The position numbers were made by a program, and so were the translations under genes. Under the pieces are notes generated by a model. It saw only the letters and a list, made by a program, of their open reading frames with translations. It was not told the origin of the DNA and ran no database searches. Shown in pieces: positions 1 through 10,124 of a stretch of DNA of 38,062 bases. Where the stretch lies: positions 138,382 through 176,443 of the forward strand of contig OMSW01000112.1 of assembly GCA_900290295.1 (NCBI GenBank). The letters run 5' to 3'. The DNA comes from Burkholderiales bacterium. Lineage in GTDB: Bacteria > Pseudomonadota > Gammaproteobacteria > Burkholderiales > Burkholderiaceae_F. The stretch's first letter is position 1. Each line of letters begins with the position of its first letter.

Positions 1-291
1 GCCTGTCGCTACGACGCGGAAGGACAGCTCCTGAGCGGCAGCTACATGGACTACGCGATGCCACGCGCCGACGATTTGCCCAATGTGAAGGTCGAGACGC
101 TCGCCGGAACACCGTGTACGCACAACCCCTTGGGTGTCAAGGGCTGCGGCGAGGCCGGTGCCATCGGCAGTCCGCCGGCGGTCATGAACGCGATTACCGA
201 TGCCTTGGCGCCGCTGGGCGTGCGCGACGTGCCGATGCCGGCCTCGCCCTACGCGGTTTGGACGGCGATCCGGGCCGCGGCCCGGCATTGA
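1..291 (+). CDS. coxL: CO-dehydrogenase/xanthine dehydrogenase-type molybdenum large subunit, C-terminal end (partial)
   Basis: Reads in frame from base 1 to a TGA at 289-291, giving the last 96 residues of a molybdopterin hydroxylase large subunit. The stretch GCGEAGAIGSPPAVMNAITD matches the conserved C-terminal loop of the aerobic CO dehydrogenase / xanthine dehydrogenase family, in which the glutamate (GCGEAG) is the active-site base next to the Mo cofactor. In this family the subunit oxidises CO or an organic substrate and passes electrons to the FeS and FAD subunits. The FAD subunit follows after 11 bases and the MoxR and VWA maturation genes after that, so this is a cox-type cluster. 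The loop that separates true CO dehydrogenase (form I) from the broader form II group lies upstream of the window, so the substrate is not decidable; the GEAG-type loop favours form II. Confidence 0.85.
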   Translation, partial: ACRYDAEGQLLSGSYMDYAMPRADDLPNVKVETLAGTPCTHNPLGVKGCGEAGAIGSPPAVMNAITDALAPLGVRDVPMPASPYAVWTAIRAAARH

Positions 292-302
292 GGAGACACG
301 CC

Positions 303-1091
303 ATGGAAACCCAATATCATCGTCCTAGCTCGGTGGCCGAAGCGGCCAAACTGCTCGGCGGCGACGCGCGTTTGCTGGCAGGCGGGCAGTCCCTGGTCGC
401 CGCGATGAAACTAGGTCTTGCCTCGCCCTCCGCACTGGTGGATTTGCGTGGCATATCTGGGCTCGATGGCATTCGGACCGAAGCGGCGCGCGTGACGATC
501 GGCGCCATGGCGACTCATGCAAGCGTGGCCGCCTCGCGCGATGTTGCGCGTGCGATTCCGGCATTGGCGCAGCTTGCCGCCGGGATCGGCGATCGCCAGG
601 TTCGGAGCTGCGGCACGATCGGGGGTTCGCTCGCCAACAACGATCCGGCGGCCTGTTATCCGGCCGCCGTGCTCGGCCTGGGCGCGACCATCCAGACCGA
701 TAAGCGCCAGATCCCCGCGGACGATTTCTTTCTCGGTCTGTTTGAGACGGCGCTGCGCCCGGAGGAGATCATCACGGCGGTGCATTTCCCCATACCGGAA
801 CGCTCGGCGTATGAGAAGTTCCGCCAGCCGGCCTCGCGCTTTTCCATTGTCGGAGTGATGGTGGCCAAGACCGGTGCCAATGTTCGCGTTGCAGTGACCG
901 GCGCCGGGAGTTGCGTGTTTCGCAGCCGGGAGCTCGAAGCGGCGCTCACCCGCAAGTTTGCGCCAGAATCCTGCGACGGCGTGCAGGTCGACGCGAAGGG
1001 CTTGAATAGCGATCTGCACGGTTCGGCCGAGTATCGTGCGCACCTGATTCCGGTTTTGGCGAAAAGGGCGGTCGCGCGGGCGCTGGGTTGA
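303..1091 (+). CDS. coxM: FAD-binding medium subunit of a CO-dehydrogenase-type molybdenum hydroxylase
   Basis: 262 residues, somewhat shorter than the usual 280-290. It carries both FAD-contact motifs of the CoxM/XdhB family: AGGQSLVAAMK at residues 26-36 and TIGGSLANNDPAA at 105-117, followed by the C-terminal CO-dehydrogenase flavoprotein domain. It would accept electrons from the 2Fe-2S subunit and pass them to a quinone or other acceptor. The start at 303 is set by a GAGGAG ribosome site just upstream and 11 bases of spacing from the large-subunit stop. Its TGA overlaps the next gene's TTG start, so the cluster is translationally coupled. No 2Fe-2S subunit gene lies in the window; it is expected upstream. 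Confidence 0.88.
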   Translation: METQYHRPSSVAEAAKLLGGDARLLAGGQSLVAAMKLGLASPSALVDLRGISGLDGIRTEAARVTIGAMATHASVAASRDVARAIPALAQLAAGIGDRQVRSCGTIGGSLANNDPAACYPAAVLGLGATIQTDKRQIPADDFFLGLFETALRPEEIITAVHFPIPERSAYEKFRQPASRFSIVGVMVAKTGANVRVAVTGAGSCVFRSRELEAALTRKFAPESCDGVQVDAKGLNSDLHGSAEYRAHLIPVLAKRAVARALG

Positions 1092-2119
1092 CGCGCGTGC
1101 CGGTCGAGAATCCGCGGGAGCTTCCGCGGCAGACGCCAGGGTCGACAGCAACGGGCACCGCGGAGCGGCCGTCTGCGCGTTTGCATGCGCAGGCGGCGGA
1201 CTCGGTCGATGCGACACTAGAGCTGCTGGCGCGAGGCGACTACGTCGCCGATCGGGCGCTGGCCACCGCTGTCTTTCTGGCGCTGCGTCTTGAGCGCCCC
1301 TTGTTCGTCGAGGGCGAGCCGGGAACCGGAAAGACCGAAATTGCCAAGGTGCTGGCCAACGCGCTCGGGGCGGAGCTCATCCGCCTGCAGTGCTACGAGG
1401 GTCTTGATGTCCATGACGCGGCCTACGAATGGAATTACGCGCGCCAGATGCTCGAGATTCGCCTTGGCGAGCTGCGTTCGGCTGCACTGGCGGAACCGGC
1501 GGCCGGCAGCGAACGGCGCGAGGACATTGCCCGCGAGCTTTTTTCCGAGCGCTTCCTGATCGCCCGGCCGCTGCTGCGCGCCTTGCAGGCGCACGACGTC
1601 GCACCGGTATTGCTGATCGATGAACTCGATCGTGCGGACGAGCCTTTTGAAGCCTACCTGCTCGAGGTGCTGTCCGACTTCCAGATCACCATTCCCGAGT
1701 GGATCACGGTGAAGGCCCCGCAGCCACCGCTGGTGGTGATCACGTCGAACCGGACCCGCGAGATCCACGATGCCGTGAAGCGGCGCTGTATCTACCATTG
1801 GGTTGGCTACCCTGACGCTGCGCGCGAGTTCGACATCCTGCGCCGCAAGGCTCCCGGCTGTTCGGAGGCCTTGAGCCGGCAGGTCGTAGCGTTCGTGCAG
1901 GCCCTGCGCGAAGTGGAACTCTACAAGCTGCCCGGCGTTTCCGAGACCATCGAGTGGGCGCGTGCGCTGATGGCCCTGGATGCCGTGGCACTGGATCCCG
2001 ACGTCGTCGAAAACACGCTCGGGGTCCTGCTCAAGTACCAGGACGATATTGCCCGGATACAGGGTTCGGAGGCGGCGCGCCTGATCGAGCGCGTGCGCGT
2101 CGAGGCCGCCCGCACGTAG
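1088..2119 (+). CDS. coxD: MoxR-family AAA+ ATPase, CoxD-like maturation factor
   Basis: 343-residue AAA+ protein with Walker A GEPGTGKT at residues 76-83, Walker B VLLIDELD at 174-181 and a sensor-1 asparagine in VITSNRTRE near 221. The order L-M-D-E matches cox clusters, where CoxD is a MoxR chaperone-type ATPase that assembles the sulfur/copper-modified Mo active site together with CoxE. The start is either TTG 1088, which overlaps the previous TGA, or GTG 1097; both leave a roughly 35-residue variable N-terminus before the AAA fold. It probably acts in the cytoplasm on the apo-enzyme. Assignment to CoxD rather than a generic MoxR rests on the neighbours. Confidence 0.86.
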   Translation: MTRVPVENPRELPRQTPGSTATGTAERPSARLHAQAADSVDATLELLARGDYVADRALATAVFLALRLERPLFVEGEPGTGKTEIAKVLANALGAELIRLQCYEGLDVHDAAYEWNYARQMLEIRLGELRSAALAEPAAGSERREDIARELFSERFLIARPLLRALQAHDVAPVLLIDELDRADEPFEAYLLEVLSDFQITIPEWITVKAPQPPLVVITSNRTREIHDAVKRRCIYHWVGYPDAAREFDILRRKAPGCSEALSRQVVAFVQALREVELYKLPGVSETIEWARALMALDAVALDPDVVENTLGVLLKYQDDIARIQGSEAARLIERVRVEAART

Positions 2120-2134
2120 CGCGCAGGCGAGACT

Positions 2135-3358
2135 ATGGATCCACTGCGCTCGGAACGCCCGCCCCCGGGCCGCATCGCGGAAAACGTCGTGCATTTTGCC
2201 CGCGTATTGCGGGCTGCCGGACTACCGCTGGGCACGGATCGGGTCATGCTCGCTTTGCGCGCCGTGCACCTGGTCGGCATCGCCTCGCGCGAGGACTTTC
2301 ACGACGCCCTGCTGGCGTGCCTGACGGATCGCGCCGAACACCGGCTACTGTTCGACCAGGCCTTCGCGCTGTTCTGGCGGGACCCTGACCTGCTGGGACA
2401 GATGATGCGCATGCTGCTGCCGGAAGTCTCTGGCGGCCCCGGCCGCGGCGCCAAGGCGCAGAACCGGCGCCTGGCCGAGGCGCTGCGGCCGCCCAGGGTC
2501 GCCTCGCCACGGCCGCCGCCGGCCGAGCCACGGCCTACCGGGCTCACTGCGGTGGGGACCTGGTCCGACCGTGAGCAGCTGCGCAAGGCCGATTTCGAGA
2601 CGATGTCGGCGTTGGAGTGGAACTGTGCGCGGCGCATGATCGACGAGCTGCAGCCCTTTCTCGCAGCGCAAAGAACACGGCGTTATGCGCTGGCGCGGCG
2701 CGGTCGCCGGCTCGATCTGCCGGCTGCGCTGCGCGCGGCCGCCCGCCGCGGCGGTGAATTTGTCGACTTCCCCCTGCAGCGCAGGCGCACGCGCGTCGAA
2801 CCGCTGGTGGCCATCGTTGATATCTCGGGCTCTGTCAGCCGCTACTCGCGGGTATTCCTGCACTTTCTGCATGCCCTCACAAACAGCGATTGTCGCCTCG
2901 AATCCTTTGTCTTCGGGACGCGTCTGACGCGCATTACCCGCGTGTTGCGTGCGCTCGATCCGGATGTCGCGATTGCCAAGGTGGTGGCGGCGGTTGACGA
3001 CTGGTCCGGTGGAACCAGGATTTCCCGATGCCTGGAGGAATTCAATCGAAAGTGGGCCCGGCGTGTGCCCTCCGGCAATCGCACCGTGCTGCTGATGAGC
3101 GACGGCTTGGAAGTCGGTGACGCACGTGCGCTGGCGTGGCAGACGCAGCGGCTTGCAAAGTCGTGTCGCCGCCTCGTTTGGCTAAATCCCTTGCTGCGCT
3201 ACTCGGCCTTCGAGCCCAGGGCGCAGGGCATCCGCGCGATGTTGCCGCACGTCGACCAGTTCCTGCCGGCGCACAGCGTCGACAGTTTGTCCCAATTGTC
3301 GCGAGTGCTTGCCGATGCGGGGCCAAGGACGAGGCGTGGGGGCAACGCAAGGATCTGA
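2135..3358 (+). CDS. coxE: VWA-domain protein, CoxE-like partner of MoxR ATPase
   Basis: 407 residues with a von Willebrand factor A domain in the C-terminal half. The metal-binding MIDAS motif DISGS is at residues 229-233, with the later MIDAS residues in the WSGGTRI and LLMSDGLE segments. The N-terminal half is the basic, proline-rich region typical of CoxE/DUF58-type proteins. MoxR ATPases work with VWA partners; in cox clusters CoxD and CoxE mature the molybdenum enzyme. ATG 2135 is preceded by an AGGCGAGA sequence and lies 15 bases after the coxD stop. The gene ends the + strand cluster, 14 bases before the stop of a convergent gene. Confidence 0.86.
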   Translation: MDPLRSERPPPGRIAENVVHFARVLRAAGLPLGTDRVMLALRAVHLVGIASREDFHDALLACLTDRAEHRLLFDQAFALFWRDPDLLGQMMRMLLPEVSGGPGRGAKAQNRRLAEALRPPRVASPRPPPAEPRPTGLTAVGTWSDREQLRKADFETMSALEWNCARRMIDELQPFLAAQRTRRYALARRGRRLDLPAALRAAARRGGEFVDFPLQRRRTRVEPLVAIVDISGSVSRYSRVFLHFLHALTNSDCRLESFVFGTRLTRITRVLRALDPDVAIAKVVAAVDDWSGGTRISRCLEEFNRKWARRVPSGNRTVLLMSDGLEVGDARALAWQTQRLAKSCRRLVWLNPLLRYSAFEPRAQGIRAMLPHVDQFLPAHSVDSLSQLSRVLADAGPRTRRGGNARI

Positions 3359-3372
3359 CGCGGCGGCGCGGG

Positions 3373-4563
3373 CTAATACGCCCTGCCGCGCGCGTCGATC
3401 GGCCAGACCGCTTCGACGCGGCCCCGGCGCGTTGCGACTAGCCAGTCATGAAGGTTCACGGTGGGATCGCAGTGACCCGGGACGAGCAGGGCCTTGTCGC
3501 CCAGCTTGATCGGAGTCAGGTTGTCCGACCGCATCAACACGGTGTGTTCGTCTGAGACGTTGCGCACGCGCCAGCCTGGGAAAGCCGGGCGGGCCGGCCC
3601 GAGGTCGGTGGAGAAGGCCTTGATTCCGGCGTCGAGCGTGGCCCGGTCCTCTCGCAGGCTCATCACCGTCGCAAGCACGAACAAGGAGACTTCGAAGTTG
3701 GGCGCATGGATATCTTGTTCGTTCTTGGCGTAGTCGACATCCATGAAAAGATACGAGCCGGGTTGGACTTCCGTGAATACGCCGCTGCGCACATCGTACG
3801 GGAAGGTTCCGGTACCGCCTCCGGTAACGACCTCGCAGGGAAGTCCGGCGGCCAGAATGGCATCTCGCGCTTGCGCCGCACGCAATGCAGCCGCTTCGGC
3901 TGCGGCGCGCCGTTCGGGCACACCGCGCCGGTGCTGCGCAAGGCCGGAGTATGCGTGCAAGCCACGAAAATGAAATGCCGGCGAATTGGCGAGCCAGCGC
4001 GCAAGCTCGACTGCCGCCCGCGGTTCGGAGACCCCGCATCGGTTCTGACCGACATCGATCTCGACATAGATGTCCAGCACCGCCTGCTCGGCGCTGCAAA
4101 TTGCGGCCAGCTGGCGCGCGATGTCGACGCTGTCGACGCAAACGCCCACTCTGGCCGGCGCGTAGGTGCGCGCCACGCGGGCCATGCGCTGCATCTTGGA
4201 TTCGCCGACGATCTCGTTGGTGATCAGCACATCGTTGATATTGCCCGCCAGCATGGCCTCGGCCTCACCCAGCTTCTGGCAGCACACCCCTACGGCGCCT
4301 GCCGCAATCTGGCGCCGGGCAAGCTCCGCACATTTGTGTGTCTTGGCGTGGGGGCGAACCTGGACCTGAGTGCCAGCGACGGCGGCCATAAGCCTAGAGA
4401 GGTTTGCCTCGCATTTGTCCAGATCCAAGATCAAGGCCGGCGTATCGACGTCCTTCAACATATCGCCGCGCCGCGCGGGAACCCAATCGCCGGGATTCAT
4501 GCGCCGTGGGCGAAATTCCTTGAGCCCACTGCCTTGTTCTACGGTCGTCCAGTCCAATGCCAT
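3373..4563 (-). CDS. DSD1 family PLP-dependent enzyme (D-threonine aldolase / 3-hydroxy-D-aspartate aldolase-like)
   Basis: Alanine-racemase-type TIM barrel followed by the C-terminal metal-binding domain of the D-threonine aldolase family. The PLP lysine is in RPHAKTHK (K74 in this numbering), the DTPALILDLD motif that opens the barrel precedes it, and the C-terminal GHCDPTVNLHDW carries the His and Asp that bind the divalent metal. Family members cleave or dehydrate D-beta-hydroxy amino acids (D-threonine, D-serine, 3-hydroxy-D-aspartate); the exact substrate cannot be read here. The start is uncertain: ATG 4563 gives 396 residues, ATG 4500 gives 375 (closer to usual), and an upstream GTG at 4602 is also open; none has a convincing ribosome site. 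It stands alone, divergent from dcd. Confidence 0.85.
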   Translation of the reverse strand: MALDWTTVEQGSGLKEFRPRRMNPGDWVPARRGDMLKDVDTPALILDLDKCEANLSRLMAAVAGTQVQVRPHAKTHKCAELARRQIAAGAVGVCCQKLGEAEAMLAGNINDVLITNEIVGESKMQRMARVARTYAPARVGVCVDSVDIARQLAAICSAEQAVLDIYVEIDVGQNRCGVSEPRAAVELARWLANSPAFHFRGLHAYSGLAQHRRGVPERRAAAEAAALRAAQARDAILAAGLPCEVVTGGGTGTFPYDVRSGVFTEVQPGSYLFMDVDYAKNEQDIHAPNFEVSLFVLATVMSLREDRATLDAGIKAFSTDLGPARPAFPGWRVRNVSDEHTVLMRSDNLTPIKLGDKALLVPGHCDPTVNLHDWLVATRRGRVEAVWPIDARGRAY

Positions 4564-4719
4564 GTCGGTTACGGAATCGGCGAATACGGGGATTGCGCTC
4601 ACCTTGCGCCGGGTTTTTTATCCGACAATGGCGCCAAACGCAAGTCACGGCTTTGTACCCGGGAAAATCATCCTTCCGATCGGTTTCGCGGTGCTGGCCG
4701 GCAGCGGCGGCCACTGCCG

Positions 4720-4725
4720 TAGAAT
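4720..4725 (+). promoter_or_regulatory. Candidate -10 element for dcd
   Basis: TAGAAT, a 5/6 match to the sigma-70 -10 box, lies 24 bases before the dcd start and would give a leader of about 18 bases holding the strong GGGAGGAGG ribosome site. No convincing -35 box sits at the right spacing, so this is tentative. Confidence 0.35.
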
Positions 4726-4749
4726 CCGGCGCCTTGGGAGGAGGCAGCG

Positions 4750-5313
4750 ATGACGATCAAGAGCGACCGTTGGATCCGGCGCATGGCCGCACAGGGGATG
4801 ATCGAACCATTCGAGCCTGGCCAGGTGCGCAGCGTCAATGGCCAGCGCATCGTCTCCTACGGTACGTCCAGTTACGGGTACGACATCCGCTGCGCGGCCG
4901 AATTCAAGATTTTCACCAACATCAACAGCACCATCGTCGATCCCAAGGCATTCGATCCGGACTCGTTTGTCGATTTTCGCGGCAATGTCTGCATCATTCC
5001 ACCCAATTCCTTCGCCTTGGCCCGCACGGTCGAATTCTTTCGCATTCCGCGCAGCGTGCTCACCATCTGCCTCGGAAAGAGCACCTATGCGCGCTGCGGC
5101 ATCATCGTCAATGTGACTCCGCTGGAACCGGAATGGGAAGGACACGTGACCCTGGAGTTTTCCAATACGACGCCGCTACCGGCCAAGATCTACGCCAATG
5201 AGGGTTGTGCACAGGTGATCTTTATCGAATCCGACGAGGTTTGCGAGACCTCGTATCGCGATCGCGGTGGCAAGTACCAGGGGCAAACCGGCGTGACCTT
5301 GCCTCGCACCTGA
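4750..5313 (+). CDS. dcd: dCTP deaminase
   Basis: 187 residues, normal for bacterial Dcd. It deaminates dCTP to dUTP, which dUTPase turns into dUMP for thymidylate synthase (thyA lies in this window at 13711-14505). Visible family features are the nucleotide-binding GKSTYAR segment at 109-115 and [10 protein letters not shown] at 131-140, whose glutamate (E136) corresponds to the catalytic E138 of the E. coli enzyme. The C-terminal [12 protein letters not shown] tail closes over the substrate in homologues. The start at 4750 follows a strong GGGAGGAGG ribosome site. Single gene between a divergent DSD1 enzyme and the glycine riboswitch. Confidence 0.96.
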   Translation: MTIKSDRWIRRMAAQGMIEPFEPGQVRSVNGQRIVSYGTSSYGYDIRCAAEFKIFTNINSTIVDPKAFDPDSFVDFRGNVCIIPPNSFALARTVEFFRIPRSVLTICLGKSTYARCGIIVNVTPLEPEWEGHVTLEFSNTTPLPAKIYANEGCAQVIFIESDEVCETSYRDRGGKYQGQTGVTLPRT

Positions 5314-5354
5314 GGTCGAAGTACGCATTGGCGCGCCGCAAGCAGGGAATCGTG

Positions 5355-5360
5355 TATGCT
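5355..5360 (+). promoter_or_regulatory. Candidate -10 element for the riboswitch-gcvTHP transcript
   Basis: TATGCT lies about 24 bases upstream of the first glycine aptamer, which places transcription start just before the aptamer. A TTGGCG at 5328-5333 resembles a -35 box but the 21-base spacing is too long. The placement rests mainly on the position of the RNA. Confidence 0.35.
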
Positions 5361-5383
5361 CGCACCACGCTCGTGACCGCGAC

Positions 5384-5627
5384 GTGGGAGAGCGTCAGGA
5401 CGCAGGACGCGGGACGCCGCCAGGCTGCCCGCCCCCCGCGCCCCTGACCGCCGAAGGCGCAACGCCCGTAATCGCTCAGGTCAAGGAACCGCGCCGCGCG
5501 AGCGTCTCTGGAGAGACCGGACTTGGCGTCCGGCGCCGAAGGTGCAAGGGGCTGCAAGGTCTGCGCTCTCATTACGGGGGCCGATCGGGCCGCCCCGGAA
5601 CTCTCAGGCAAAAGGACAGAGGGGCGC
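5384..5627 (+). ncRNA. Tandem glycine riboswitch (two aptamers)
   Basis: Two consecutive copies of the glycine-aptamer signature. Aptamer 1 (about 5384-5497) has GTGGGAGAGC, CCGCCGAAGGCGCAA and AATCGCTCAGGTCAAGGA. Aptamer 2 (about 5503-5627) has TCTCTGGAGAGACCGG, CGCCGAAGGTGCAA and AACTCTCAGGCAAAAGGACAG. A short linker joins them, as in known tandem glycine riboswitches. It lies 43 bases upstream of gcvT, so it controls gcvT-gcvH-gcvP; in characterised cases glycine binding switches the cleavage operon on. I see no clear intrinsic terminator between aptamer 2 and the gcvT start, so control may act on translation initiation or through a less obvious structure. Confidence 0.95.
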
Positions 5628-5670
5628 GCATCGAAGCCTCGATGTGCCGCCTTTGCTCCGGAACCGCTCG

Positions 5671-6792
5671 ATGCTCAAGCGCACCCCACTGTTCGAAATG
5701 CACCGTGCTGCTGGCGCGAAGATGGTCGATTTCGGCGGCTGGGATATGCCGCTGCACTACGGATCGCAAATTGCCGAACACAATGCGGTGCGCGCCCACA
5801 GCGGTATGTTCGACGTTTCGCACATGCGGGCCATCGATCTGACAGGTTCCGGCAGCCTCGAATTTCTCCGCCTGCTTCTTGCCAACGATTCGGGCGGGCT
5901 GGAGCCGGGTAAGGCTTTGTACAGTTGCATGCTCCAGGCCGACGGCGGGGTGAGCGACGACCTAATCGTTTATCGCGAGGTCGACGCCACCGTGCCCTTT
6001 CGCTTGGTGGTCAACGCGGCGACGGCCGAACGCGATCTTGCCTGGATGCACCGGGTACGGACCGAGCGCAGCTTCGCGGTTGAGCTGCGTGCGCGCACCG
6101 ATCTCGCCCTGATTGCCGTACAGGGTCCGGCAGCGCGCGCACAGCTGGCGCGAGCGGTTCCGCGTCTGGGCCCAACCGTTGCCCAGTTGCCTGTGTTTAG
6201 CGCGGCCACCGTCGGGGATTGGTTCGTCTCGCGTACCGGCTATACCGGCGAGGACGGTTGCGAGATCGCCCTGCCGGCCGCGCAGGCGGCCGAGTTCTGG
6301 CGCGCCCTGACCGTTGCCGGCGTTGCGCCCTGCGGGCTCGGGGCGCGCGACACGCTGCGACTCGAAGCGGGCATGAACCTGTACGGCAGCGACATGGACG
6401 AGACGGTCTCGCCGCTGGAGTCGGGCTTGGCTTGGACGGTGGATTTGCGCGCGCCGCGCGAATTCATCGGCCGCACGGCGCTCGAGCGCCAGCGTGCCGA
6501 CCCGGGTTTGCGCCAATTGCTGGGCCTGATGCTCCTGGACCGGGGCGTATTGCGCTCGCACCAAGGTGTCGCCACCCGGCACGGCCCGGGCGAGATCACT
6601 AGCGGCACGTTCGCGCCGACCGTGGGCTGTTCGATCGCCTTGGCACGAGTGCCTGCGGGCGTGGTCCCGGGCGAGGAGGTTACTGTCGACCTGCGCGCGG
6701 GTCCTGCGGCCGCCATCGTGTGCCGCCCACCGTTCGTACGCAATGGCAAGGTGCTGACAGCGAAACAGCAGATGATAGGGAGCGAAAAATGA
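5671..6792 (+). CDS. gcvT: Glycine cleavage system T protein (aminomethyltransferase)
   Basis: 373 residues. Transfers the methylene group from aminomethyl-lipoyl GcvH to tetrahydrofolate, releasing ammonia. N-terminal LKRTPLFEMH and FGGWDMPLHY are classic T-protein motifs; GGVSDDLIVY at residues 92-101 carries the conserved aspartate that activates folate. The C-terminal barrel includes GRTALERQR and ITSGTFAPTVG. The reading frame is open further upstream into the riboswitch, but ATG 5671 is the start that gives the family N-terminus and clears the RNA. The stop overlaps the gcvH start (ATGA at 6789-6792), so T and H are coupled. Confidence 0.96.
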   Translation: MLKRTPLFEMHRAAGAKMVDFGGWDMPLHYGSQIAEHNAVRAHSGMFDVSHMRAIDLTGSGSLEFLRLLLANDSGGLEPGKALYSCMLQADGGVSDDLIVYREVDATVPFRLVVNAATAERDLAWMHRVRTERSFAVELRARTDLALIAVQGPAARAQLARAVPRLGPTVAQLPVFSAATVGDWFVSRTGYTGEDGCEIALPAAQAAEFWRALTVAGVAPCGLGARDTLRLEAGMNLYGSDMDETVSPLESGLAWTVDLRAPREFIGRTALERQRADPGLRQLLGLMLLDRGVLRSHQGVATRHGPGEITSGTFAPTVGCSIALARVPAGVVPGEEVTVDLRAGPAAAIVCRPPFVRNGKVLTAKQQMIGSEK

Positions 6793-7171
6793 GCATTCCG
6801 GCGGACCTGCGCTACACCGAATCGCACGAGTGGGTGCGCACCGAGCCGGACGGCAGCGTACTGGTCGGCATTACCGACTTTGCCCAGGACGCCCTCGGCG
6901 ACTTGGTCTATATCGAGCTTCCCACCGTTGGCAAGACCGTCACCGCCGGACAAGTGGTCGCGGTGGTGGAATCGGTCAAAGCCGCCTCGGACATATACGC
7001 CCCGGTTGCGGGAAGCGTGGCCGCGATCAACGAGGCATTGAAGGATGCTCCGGAAGAACTCAACCGTGACGCCTTTGGCGCGTGGCTCTTTCGGATGCGA
7101 CCGGAGAACGTGGCAGACGTCGGCCGACTGCTCGATGCCAAGGCCTACCAGGCGCAGATCGATTCGGAGAA

Positions 7172-7175
<4 letters not shown>
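6789..7175 (+). CDS. gcvH: Glycine cleavage system H protein (lipoyl carrier)
   Basis: 128 residues, standard length. Carries the aminomethyl intermediate on a lipoyl-lysine among the P, T and L proteins. The lipoylation site is K64 in [20 protein letters not shown] 6789 overlaps the gcvT TGA by four bases; the stop in turn overlaps the gcvP start. No lipoamide dehydrogenase (L protein) is in the cluster, as is common, because it is shared with other complexes. Confidence 0.97.
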
Positions 7176-10054
<2,879 letters not shown>

Positions 10055-10124
10055 GCAGGTGGCCAGCACCGAATCGCGGCGCGCCGTTTCGGTAAGCTAG
10101 GCGCCTTCCGTTCGAGGGCTTCCT

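Noticed and set aside
411-1217. Long open frames antisense to coxM, MoxR and other genes across the window
   Set aside because: High GC content leaves antisense frames open; their translations are Arg/Ala/His-rich, lack family motifs and cover genes with strong support.
5542-5670. Upstream in-frame start for gcvT inside the riboswitch
   Set aside because: It would translate through the second aptamer, and the T-protein family N-terminus begins at 5671.
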